Of a DNA stretch of 64,000 nucleotides, positions 16,731 through 24,001 are shown one piece after another. Origin of the DNA: Bacillota bacterium (GTDB lineage: Bacteria > Bacillota > Clostridia > Christensenellales > Aristaeellaceae); the NCBI GenBank assembly GCA_023416655.1, contig JAEZHK010000143.1, positions 1-64,000 of the forward strand, given 5' to 3'. Under the pieces are notes generated by a model. The model worked only from the letters and a program-made list of their open reading frames with translations, had not been told where the DNA came from and did no database searches. A program made the position numbers and the translations under genes. The stretch's first letter is position 1; each line of letters begins with the position of its first letter.

Positions 16731-18209
16731 CTACACCTGCCTCAAGTGCCTGCTGCGGAATTCGTTGGGGGTGACCCCAACGCTTTCGTGAAAGAGGTTT
16801 GAAAAATACTGGGCGCTGCCGATGCCCACCTGCCGCGAGACCTCGCCAACCTTGAGCACCGTGGAGGCCAGAAGCTCCCGCGCGTGGGCGAGGCGGATCT
16901 CGTTCAGGTAATCGTGGAACGACCGTCCCGTGTCCTTGATAAAGCGCTGCCCTACGTACATGCTGCTGGAGCGCAATTGCCGCGCGACCTCCTTGATGGT
17001 GGGCTGCGCGTTGTAATGGGTCTCCAGATAGCGGATGGCGTACAGCGTGATCGCGGAGTAATCGCTGCGCTCGCTGAAGCGCCGGGCCAGCGCGTCCAGC
17101 TGGGCGAGCAGGGCTTCGCGGATCCCCTCCGCCTGCGCCGGGCACTCGGGCATGGGCTGCCCGGCCTCGGGGGTGAGCGCTTCCAGCATGGACGTCAGAT
17201 GCCGCGTCAGCATCGCAAGCGTCCAGCCGTCGCGCGCCTGGATCGCCTCGTCCATGAGTTTTTGCGCCTGCTCGCGCACCGCGTCTGGCTCCCGGCGGAG
17301 CCGCTCCAAGTGGATCGAGGAAAAGTCCTTCGGCTCCGGGGCGGGCGCGCCCTCCGCGCCGAGAAAGACGATGGAACCCGGCGGCATGAACAGGTGGTCA
17401 AACCGGTGGCGCTGAAAGGACGCGAAAGCTGCGCCAAGGCCGTTCGGTGGCACCAGCCTGTCGGAGACGAAGGCGCAGGCCGGCGTCGACAGGCGCCTTA
17501 TGAGCTCCAATGTGCGCGCCCTCGCGTATTCCCGGTACGCGCGGAGGCTGTTGACCGGCGCGTCCAGCGAGACCACCACCATCAGGTCTTCCTCCACCAC
17601 CAGCGCGTCCAGGCTCGACAGGCCTTCGGGCAGCTCCCGTGAAAGCCGCGCCGCTTCGTCCATCAGCCGCGCGCGCAAGGCTTTCGCGTCGCAAACCGGG
17701 CTGACAAGGGGCATGAATCGGAGCAGCATCGCGCCGCGCTCGTATTCGGCGGGCACCTCCGCGCTTCCGCCCGTCAAGAGCGTGGCAAGCGCCTGCCGCC
17801 TGAGAAGCCCGCGTGAACGCTCACTGTGCTCGATCTCCTGCCGCGCTTTCCGGAGGGTATCGGTCAGCCGCTCGGGCGTCAGTTCGTGCTTGACCAGGTA
17901 GGCGACCACGCCCAGATCGATCGCGCGCGTGGCGAAGGAAAAGTCCATATATCCACTTAGCACGATGACGACAAGGCCCGGCACGATCGCGCGCAGCCGC
18001 TCGGTCAGCTTCAGCCCGTCCATCTCCGGGAGGGAGATGTCCATGATGGCGATGTCGGGGCTTGTGTTCTGCGTGAGACGAAGGGCCTCGGTCACGTTGT
18101 TGGCCCAGCCCGAAAGCAGGAACCCGCTCTCCCGCCAGTCGATCAGCGTGCGGAGATCGTCGGTCACGATGGATTCGTCGTCCACCAGGATCACCTTGAG
18201 CGTTCGCAT
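16731..18209 (-). CDS. YesN-type response regulator, receiver plus AraC HTH (second system)
   Basis: 492 residues from the ATG at 18209, chosen over an upstream in-frame start at 18278 because GGGAGGCGG lies just before it and M-R-T-L-K-V-I-L-V-D-D-E is the natural receiver start. Phosphoacceptor D57 is in I-A-I-M-D-I-S-L-P-E-M-D-G. The C-terminal AraC HTH (about 395-490) includes S-S-M-Y-V-G-Q-R-F and G-I-G-S-A-Q-Y-F-S-N-L-F-H. It is probably the activator of the divergent operon beginning at 18414. Confidence 0.94.
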   Translation of the reverse strand: MRTLKVILVDDESIVTDDLRTLIDWRESGFLLSGWANNVTEALRLTQNTSPDIAIMDISLPEMDGLKLTERLRAIVPGLVVIVLSGYMDFSFATRAIDLGVVAYLVKHELTPERLTDTLRKARQEIEHSERSRGLLRRQALATLLTGGSAEVPAEYERGAMLLRFMPLVSPVCDAKALRARLMDEAARLSRELPEGLSSLDALVVEEDLMVVVSLDAPVNSLRAYREYARARTLELIRRLSTPACAFVSDRLVPPNGLGAAFASFQRHRFDHLFMPPGSIVFLGAEGAPAPEPKDFSSIHLERLRREPDAVREQAQKLMDEAIQARDGWTLAMLTRHLTSMLEALTPEAGQPMPECPAQAEGIREALLAQLDALARRFSERSDYSAITLYAIRYLETHYNAQPTIKEVARQLRSSSMYVGQRFIKDTGRSFHDYLNEIRLAHARELLASTVLKVGEVSRQVGIGSAQYFSNLFHESVGVTPNEFRSRHLRQV

Positions 18210-18301
18210 GGGTCCGCCTCCCTTCGCGCGTGTTGTATCATAGCACATTCGTGTGATCGTTACAACAGATGCACACACGAATGGTTAAATACATGGGAAA
18301 G

Positions 18302-18331
18302 TTGCTATATTTAAGCCAAGAAATCTATAGT
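18302..18331 (+). promoter_or_regulatory. Possible promoter of the second sugar operon
   Basis: TTGCTA (18302-18307) and TATAGT (18326-18331) are 18 bases apart in the 204-base region between the divergent response regulator and SBP genes. The -35 is imperfect, in keeping with activator dependence. Other weak hexamers occur nearby, so this is tentative. Confidence 0.35.
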
Positions 18332-18413
18332 TTGTATTGTTGTTGGTGGGGGCTCCGGACGATAGAATGTTTACGGAAGGGACCCCAATCCACCATAAAG
18401 GAGTGCTTGAACA

Positions 18414-19700
18414 ATGACCAGGACGCACACGCGCAGGTTCCTGCCCCTCGTCGTCGCGCTCGCCATCGTGCTCAGCTGCTTCGCCGGGCTGGGCCTCACG
18501 GCAGCCGCCGAAGAGAAGGTCACCCTCACCATGTGGGGCTGGAACGCCGGCTCCATCGAGACCATCTTCGATTCCTACGTCAAGGCGACCGGCGCGAATG
18601 TCGAGCTGAACTACGTCACCGTACAGCAGCTCGAAGCCTTCCAGAAGCTGCAGACCACCATCAGCGCGGGCCTCGAACTGCCCGACATCGTACCCGCCGA
18701 GATCAACCAGCGCGGCACGATGATGTCGTTGGACATCTGGGAAGACCTGAGCAAGGAGCCCTACAATTTCGACGCGACCACCGGCATGTTCCCCTACTTC
18801 GTCCCGCTTTGCACCAACGAGCGCGGCGAGCTGGTGTGCCTGCCCTGGGACATGTCCACCGCGGCGCTCGCCTACAAGAAGGACCTGGCCAAGCAGTACC
18901 TGGGCACCGACGACCCGGTGGAGCTTGAGAAGCTGCTGCCCAACTGGGACGCCTTCGCCGAAATCGGCGCCAAGCTCAACCAGGACACCGACGGCAAGGT
19001 GTTCATGTTCGCCAGCCTCACCAACGTCAAGCAGATCATCGACGGCCAGAACCCCTCCCCCATCATCGAGAGCAACGTGCTCGACCTCGAAGGCTCCGTC
19101 CGAAAGACGATCAACCGCATGGTGCAGTTCCGAGACCAGAAGATTGTGGACAACATCATCGAGTCCTCGCCGGCCTACAGCGCCTCCTACGCGGACGACA
19201 CCCACATCTTCTACCCCTGCGCCTCCTGGAGCCCCAACTACGTCATCGGCCCGAACGATCCGGAAGGCATCGACAGCTGGGGCCTGATGGTCCCGCCGGA
19301 GGGCTGCTTCAGCTGGGGCGGCAGCGGCCACATGATCCCCAAGGAAGCCAAGCACAAGAAGGAAGCGTTTGACTTCATCAGCTGGCTGATCTCCACCGAG
19401 GGCACCATCTCCCAGTACGAGACCGTCCAGTTCAACATCTCCGGCCCCGAAGCCTATAAGGATCCCGAGTTCGCCAAGCTCTACAACGACCACTTCGGCA
19501 AGCAGAACCTGGGCGAGATCCTGTTCGTGAAGGCCATGGAGAACATCAAGGTCCGCCCGGTGTCGGTCTACGATGTGACCATCACCGAGGCCTGGAACCT
19601 GGTGACCGAGGCGGTCAACAACGACAGCTCCCTGGGCGTGGACGGCGCGGTGGCGCTGTTCGAGACGGAGCTGCGCAACAAGATCGACGATCTCCAGTAA
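18414..19700 (+). CDS. Carbohydrate ABC transporter substrate-binding protein (family 1)
   Basis: 428 residues. The signal peptide ends at T-A-A-A-E-E (about residue 32). A cysteine at V-L-S-C-F does not fit a standard lipobox, so type I cleavage is favoured. The mature start V-T-L-T-M-W-G-W-N-A-G-S and a C-terminal S-S-L-G-V-D-G-A-V-A-L-F-E-T-E-L are typical of family 1 sugar-binding proteins. AAAGGAG lies upstream of the ATG. It heads the operon that includes GH78 and GH3 enzymes, so rhamnose- or xylose-containing oligosaccharides are candidate ligands. Confidence 0.93.
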   Translation: MTRTHTRRFLPLVVALAIVLSCFAGLGLTAAAEEKVTLTMWGWNAGSIETIFDSYVKATGANVELNYVTVQQLEAFQKLQTTISAGLELPDIVPAEINQRGTMMSLDIWEDLSKEPYNFDATTGMFPYFVPLCTNERGELVCLPWDMSTAALAYKKDLAKQYLGTDDPVELEKLLPNWDAFAEIGAKLNQDTDGKVFMFASLTNVKQIIDGQNPSPIIESNVLDLEGSVRKTINRMVQFRDQKIVDNIIESSPAYSASYADDTHIFYPCASWSPNYVIGPNDPEGIDSWGLMVPPEGCFSWGGSGHMIPKEAKHKKEAFDFISWLISTEGTISQYETVQFNISGPEAYKDPEFAKLYNDHFGKQNLGEILFVKAMENIKVRPVSVYDVTITEAWNLVTEAVNNDSSLGVDGAVALFETELRNKIDDLQ

Positions 19701-19713
19701 AGCGCATCCTGAT

Positions 19714-19743
19714 ATGGCCGGGGGGCATGCGCTCCCCGGCCAT
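19714..19743 (+). terminator. Hairpin directly after the SBP gene
   Basis: ATGGCCGGGG pairs perfectly with CCCCGGCCAT over a 10-base loop. No long T-run follows, so it may act as a processing or partial-termination structure between SBP and permease genes. Confidence 0.55.
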
Positions 19744-19754
19744 TTGAAGCGTTG

Positions 19755-20020
19755 AAAACTCCTGCGGGACTTTTCACCGCGAAAGAGGAAGTCTGCGGGA
19801 GCCTAAAATCCTGCGGGATTTCCGGGCGGCTCCCTGACTGAAGGAATTGTTTCTTACACCAGTTTTCGAACTGGTTCCAGAAACACGTTCCCGGCGCGCG
19901 GGTCGCCGGGAATGATTGGAAGCAGGCCGGGGGTTGCCGGCAATTTGACCCCTCATCGTATGCAAGACACCCGCCGATCCGGTTTCCCGCGCATTTTGAC
20001 AAGTGGGGAGGGTGGTAAGA
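19755..20020 (+). other. Structured non-coding stretch inside the sugar operon
   Basis: No gene is evident in these 266 bases. They hold three copies of YCTGCGGGA (19761, 19792 and 19810) and two strong hairpins. One, at 19849-19884, has an outer GTTTCT/AGAAAC stem, an inner ACCAGTT/AACTGGT stem and a TTCG tetraloop. The other, at 19888-19912, is TTCCCGGCG/CGCCGGGAA. The stretch ends in the Shine-Dalgarno GGGGAGGG of the next permease. Decayed repeat or regulatory leader are both possible. Confidence 0.5.
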
Positions 20021-20977
20021 ATGACCGGAACCTTTGGAAAGCGCAGGCGGCCTGAGGGCAAGAACGTATGGCCATACCTGTTCGTGCTTCCGTTTTTTGT
20101 GATCTACCTGGCGTTCAACTTCTATCCGCTGGTCTACTCGTTCCTGATCAGCCTGACGGAATGGGACGGTTTTTCCGCCTCGAAATTCGTCGGCTTCAAA
20201 AACTACGTCAACATATTCACCAAGGACGCGTACTTCCTGACCTCCATCAAAAATACGCTCATCTTCATGGCCTGCAACCTGCCCATCGTCATCATCGGCG
20301 GCATCGTGCTGGCCGCCGCGCTCAACTCAAAGCTTTTAAAGGGCAGCGGAGGCTTCCGCATGGCGTTCTTCTCGCCGTACCTGACCATCCCGGTGGTCAT
20401 CGGCGTATTGTTCAGCCTTCTCTTCGACTGGAACAGCGGCGTGTTCAACCGGATTTTAAAGAGCCTCGGCCTGGTCGACGAGTACGTCAACTTTCTGGGC
20501 ACGCCCGCGCTGGCGCGTGGCGTGGTGGTCCTGATGATCTGCTGGAAATACCTCGGATACCACATGATCTTCTTCAACGCCGGTATCCTGGGCATTCCGA
20601 TGGAGCTCTACGAGGCCGCGGACGTGGACGGCGCGTCCGGCTGGACGAAGTTCATCAAGATCACCGTGCCGATGCTCCGGCCCATCACGGAGTTCTTAAT
20701 CATCATGAACATCATCTGGGGATTCCAGCTCTTTGACGAGCCCAAGGTGCTGTTCTCGCCCTGGATTTCCACCAGCGGCGGCACCGCCGCGGTGGGCGGC
20801 CCGGGCCGCGCGGCGCTCACCACCGTGTGGAACCTCTACGACACCACGTTCGGCAGCCAGATGAAGTACGGCAAGGGCGCGGCGATCGCCTACGGGCTTT
20901 TCATGTTCATCCTGGCGTTCTCGGCGATCGGCTTCCTCGCGATGCGCCGCAAAGGGCTGGAAGGGGGCGAAAGGTAA
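20021..20977 (+). CDS. CUT1 sugar ABC transporter permease (MalF/UgpA type)
   Basis: 318 residues from the ATG at 20021. An upstream in-frame GTG at 20003 would place the Shine-Dalgarno GGGGAGGG inside the gene, so it was rejected. About six helices begin at V-W-P-Y-L-F-V-L-P-F-F-V-I-Y-L. The EAA loop is E-A-A-D-V-D-G-A-S-G-W-T-K-F near residue 205. Its stop overlaps the next start by one base (TAATG). It forms the membrane channel with that partner; the ATPase is not encoded here. Confidence 0.93.
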   Translation: MTGTFGKRRRPEGKNVWPYLFVLPFFVIYLAFNFYPLVYSFLISLTEWDGFSASKFVGFKNYVNIFTKDAYFLTSIKNTLIFMACNLPIVIIGGIVLAAALNSKLLKGSGGFRMAFFSPYLTIPVVIGVLFSLLFDWNSGVFNRILKSLGLVDEYVNFLGTPALARGVVVLMICWKYLGYHMIFFNAGILGIPMELYEAADVDGASGWTKFIKITVPMLRPITEFLIIMNIIWGFQLFDEPKVLFSPWISTSGGTAAVGGPGRAALTTVWNLYDTTFGSQMKYGKGAAIAYGLFMFILAFSAIGFLAMRRKGLEGGER

Positions 20978-21798
20978 TGCGCGCGCTGAAAACAAAATCG
21001 GTCGCCCTGACCGTCTTCATGCTGTTTCTGGCGCTGCTCTTCGTGTTCCCGTTTTACACGATGCTGACGATGAGCACGCAGTACACCGAGGACATCTACA
21101 AGGGCATCCCGCTGCTTCCGGGCGGATACTTAAGCGACAACCTCAAAACCGTGTTCAGCGCACACTTTGAAATCTACTACCTGAACAGCCTGATCGTGGC
21201 GGCGTCGGCGACACTGCTCTCCGTGGCGGTTTCCACGCTCTGCGGCTACGCGCTGGCGAAGTACGATTTCCGCGGCTCGAAGGCGATGTTCAACTTCATC
21301 CTGGTGACGATGATGATCCCCACCCAGCTGGGCCTGGTGGCGTTCGTCGTGGAGATGAAGTCCATCGGCTGGATGAATACGCTGCTTCCGCTCATCATCC
21401 CGCCCGCCGCGACCGGCTTTGGCGTGTACTGGATGCGCAACTACATCGGCGGCGCGTTCCCGACGGAGCTGATCGAGAGCGGCCGCATCGATGGCGCGAG
21501 CGAGCCGATGATCCTTCTGAAGATCGCGCTGCCCTGCCTGAAGCCGGCGCTGATGAGCCTGGCCCTCATGAACTTCGTGACCAACTGGAACTCCTTCCTC
21601 GTGCCGCTGATCGTGCTGAACAGGCCCGAAACCTACACCGTGCCCATCGGCATCATCAACCTCAACTCCGCCTACCGCAACGACCTCGCCGCCAAGATCA
21701 CCGCGCTCACGCTGGGCACGGTGCCGTTGCTCCTTCTGTTCTTCGCCACCTCAAAATCGTTTATCCGCGGCATCACGATGGGCGCGGTGAAAGGATAA
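20977..21798 (+). CDS. CUT1 sugar ABC transporter permease (MalG/UgpE type)
   Basis: 273 residues from the ATG at 20977, with GGGGGCGAAAGG just upstream and one base overlapping the preceding stop. Six helices. The EAA motif E-S-G-R-I-D-G-A-S-E-P-M lies near residue 165, where the first alanines are replaced by S-G. The C-terminus is F-I-R-G-I-T-M-G-A-V-K-G. A GH42-like gene starts 3 bases after its stop, so transport and hydrolysis are coupled in one operon. Confidence 0.92.
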   Translation: MRALKTKSVALTVFMLFLALLFVFPFYTMLTMSTQYTEDIYKGIPLLPGGYLSDNLKTVFSAHFEIYYLNSLIVAASATLLSVAVSTLCGYALAKYDFRGSKAMFNFILVTMMIPTQLGLVAFVVEMKSIGWMNTLLPLIIPPAATGFGVYWMRNYIGGAFPTELIESGRIDGASEPMILLKIALPCLKPALMSLALMNFVTNWNSFLVPLIVLNRPETYTVPIGIINLNSAYRNDLAAKITALTLGTVPLLLLFFATSKSFIRGITMGAVKG

Positions 21799-21801
21799 CC
21801 C

Positions 21802-23958
21802 ATGGAAAGAGCGGTCTACTGCTACGGATGGCTTCCGGGCCGTCCCAACTGCCACCCGGTTCACACGATGAAGCACATCGGCATGGTGGAGGACATGGAA
21901 CGCGCGGGCGCCACCATGCTGTGCTGGAGCATGATGGGCAGCGGCGCGCTGTCGCTGCCGTTCCTGGAGCGCCAGATAAGCGGCGAAATCCCGCCGCAGC
22001 TGCGGTTCCACGGCTACCTGAACGACAGGGAGTTCAACGAGGAGTGCCTCGCGCGCGGCATCCTGCCCTACGCGGTGGTGTACCAGGCGCAGGGCTGGGA
22101 ATTCCCGGTTCGATTAAGCGAGGACGGCAGGGAGATTCTGGAAATGAACCTGATGCGCTCCACCCCCAACGCGCAATACGGCCTGGGCGAATTCACGCGG
22201 GACGAGCACTGGGCGCTATTCGGGAAAAAGTTTGAGGATTACTTCCCCGGCGGCCTCACGAATTCTGACGGCGAGAAGGTCACGGACCTCTGGGAGGAAT
22301 GCGCCACCCGCGACCTCTACGGCAAAGCCACCCACAGCCACTGGGTCGAGGTGGACGGCCTGCCCCAGACCTGCCACGGCATGTGCCGAAACAACCCCGT
22401 GTGGCGGTCGTACCTGAAAAAGACCATCGAAATCCAGCTGGACGCGGGCGTGCGGGCGATCCAGCTGGACGAGAGCGAGACCCCGATCTGCTCGATGGGC
22501 TTTGGCGGCTGCTTCTGCAAGGACTGCATGAAGCTGTTCCGAGAATTTTTAAAGCGCAAGGCGCGGGAGGGCGCGCTGCCCGCGGAGCTGGAGGGCGTGG
22601 ACCTCGACGCCTTCGACTACGCCTCCCTGCTTCGGGATAAGCGCGTGGACTGGCCGAAGGACTTTTACAGCATCCCGCTCTCCGGCCTCTACTGGGAATT
22701 CCAGGTGGAGACCCAGAACCGTTACTTCCGCGAGATCGCGGACTACGCGCGCGCCTACGCGCTTACAAAATGGAATTCGCAGATCAAGATCAGCGGCAAC
22801 TTCACGAACATGCATTTACTTTACTACCCGTCGCTGGACGCGGTGGACGTATGCGTCACCGAGCTTCGCAGGACCATCCTGCGCCGCCACAACTGGCTAC
22901 GGCTGGCGGCGGGCTACGTGCAGAACAAGCCGCTGGTGCTGGCCGAAAGCCCCTACGACGGCTTCATGCCCAAGTTTGTGGAGCTGGTCCGGGAGGGCAA
23001 AGCCGACGACTACTATCGCCTGTTCATGATGGAAGTGGCGGCGCACGGCTGCTCGATGGCCTTCCCCTACGGCGCGTGGATGGGCAACGCCACCTATGAC
23101 AGCTTCCACGCCCCGAAGGCGGCGGGCGCCGAGGTTCAGGACTTCCTCGCCGAAAACGACCGCCTGATCACGAAGGACTCCCTCGCGAACGTGCTGGTGC
23201 TCTACGGATACGCTTCCTACATGACCCGCGACTTCCAGAGCGGGCAGGGCGAGAACCTGACGGTGGGCAACCGGGACGACCTTCTCAGCTACTCGGTGAC
23301 CTACGACGAACGCGCCGCACGCATGCCGTTCTTTGACATCACCGAGCAGATGACGAAAAAGCGCGTGCCCTTTGACGTGCGCATCCTGGGCGACGGCGCG
23401 CTGGTGCCGGACGAGCTGGACGAGGCGCTTCTAAACCGGTACGACCTCGTCGTGGTCCCTGACCTCAATATCCTGACCGAAAACCAGGCACGTCTGCTCA
23501 CCTGCTACGCGCAAGGCAAGCCCCTCCTGGCCTACGGGCGCTTCGCGGAAAACCTGCCCGGCGCGTGGGAGGCGCTGGCCGAAGCGCCGAAGACTGTCGC
23601 CATGGCGGAGGGGAAGGACTTCCCGCGCTCGGTGGAGATGTTCGCCCGGAAGGTTCGCGCCTCGTATGAAGCCGCCCGCGTGCTGGATTGGGACAACGAA
23701 AACATCCACGCGCAGGCCAACCTCATCGGCGACGGCGTCTGCGTCCACCTTCTGAACTACGCCTACGATGTGGCGAACCATTGCACGATCCCTCAGACCG
23801 TAACGGTGGAAGTGCTCGCCCGCGCCGGGTGCGCCGTGCGCGCGCTTACGCTGGACGGCCGTCCGCTGCGCCTCGATACCCTCTCCGCAGGGTATGACAC
23901 GCTGACGCGCGTGCGGCTGTACGACATGCCCGCCTATGCGGCGCTTGTTATCGAATAA
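21802..23958 (+). CDS. GH42-like protein: TIM barrel plus GATase-like domain, specificity unknown
   Basis: 718 residues, no signal peptide. Residues about 15-430 read as a barrel with I-Q-L-D-E-S-E-T-P near residue 225, followed by a cysteine cluster C237-F-C239-K-D-C242 like the metal site of GH42-type and hypothetical GH enzymes, then V-L-A-E-S-P-Y-D-G near 378. Residues about 455-610 look like the class I amidotransferase-like (trimerisation) domain of GH42: N-V-L-V-L-Y-G-Y and Y-D-L-V-V-V-P-D-L-N-I-L-T. A short beta domain ends the protein. The architecture suggests a cytoplasmic exo-glycosidase; the substrate cannot be read. It lies between permease and rhamnosidase genes in one operon. 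Confidence 0.7.
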   Translation: MERAVYCYGWLPGRPNCHPVHTMKHIGMVEDMERAGATMLCWSMMGSGALSLPFLERQISGEIPPQLRFHGYLNDREFNEECLARGILPYAVVYQAQGWEFPVRLSEDGREILEMNLMRSTPNAQYGLGEFTRDEHWALFGKKFEDYFPGGLTNSDGEKVTDLWEECATRDLYGKATHSHWVEVDGLPQTCHGMCRNNPVWRSYLKKTIEIQLDAGVRAIQLDESETPICSMGFGGCFCKDCMKLFREFLKRKAREGALPAELEGVDLDAFDYASLLRDKRVDWPKDFYSIPLSGLYWEFQVETQNRYFREIADYARAYALTKWNSQIKISGNFTNMHLLYYPSLDAVDVCVTELRRTILRRHNWLRLAAGYVQNKPLVLAESPYDGFMPKFVELVREGKADDYYRLFMMEVAAHGCSMAFPYGAWMGNATYDSFHAPKAAGAEVQDFLAENDRLITKDSLANVLVLYGYASYMTRDFQSGQGENLTVGNRDDLLSYSVTYDERAARMPFFDITEQMTKKRVPFDVRILGDGALVPDELDEALLNRYDLVVVPDLNILTENQARLLTCYAQGKPLLAYGRFAENLPGAWEALAEAPKTVAMAEGKDFPRSVEMFARKVRASYEAARVLDWDNENIHAQANLIGDGVCVHLLNYAYDVANHCTIPQTVTVEVLARAGCAVRALTLDGRPLRLDTLSAGYDTLTRVRLYDMPAYAALVIE

Positions 23959-24001
23959 AAGGCATGGAAAGCCCCGAAAGAGCAATCTGGAGGAAGAACT
24001 C

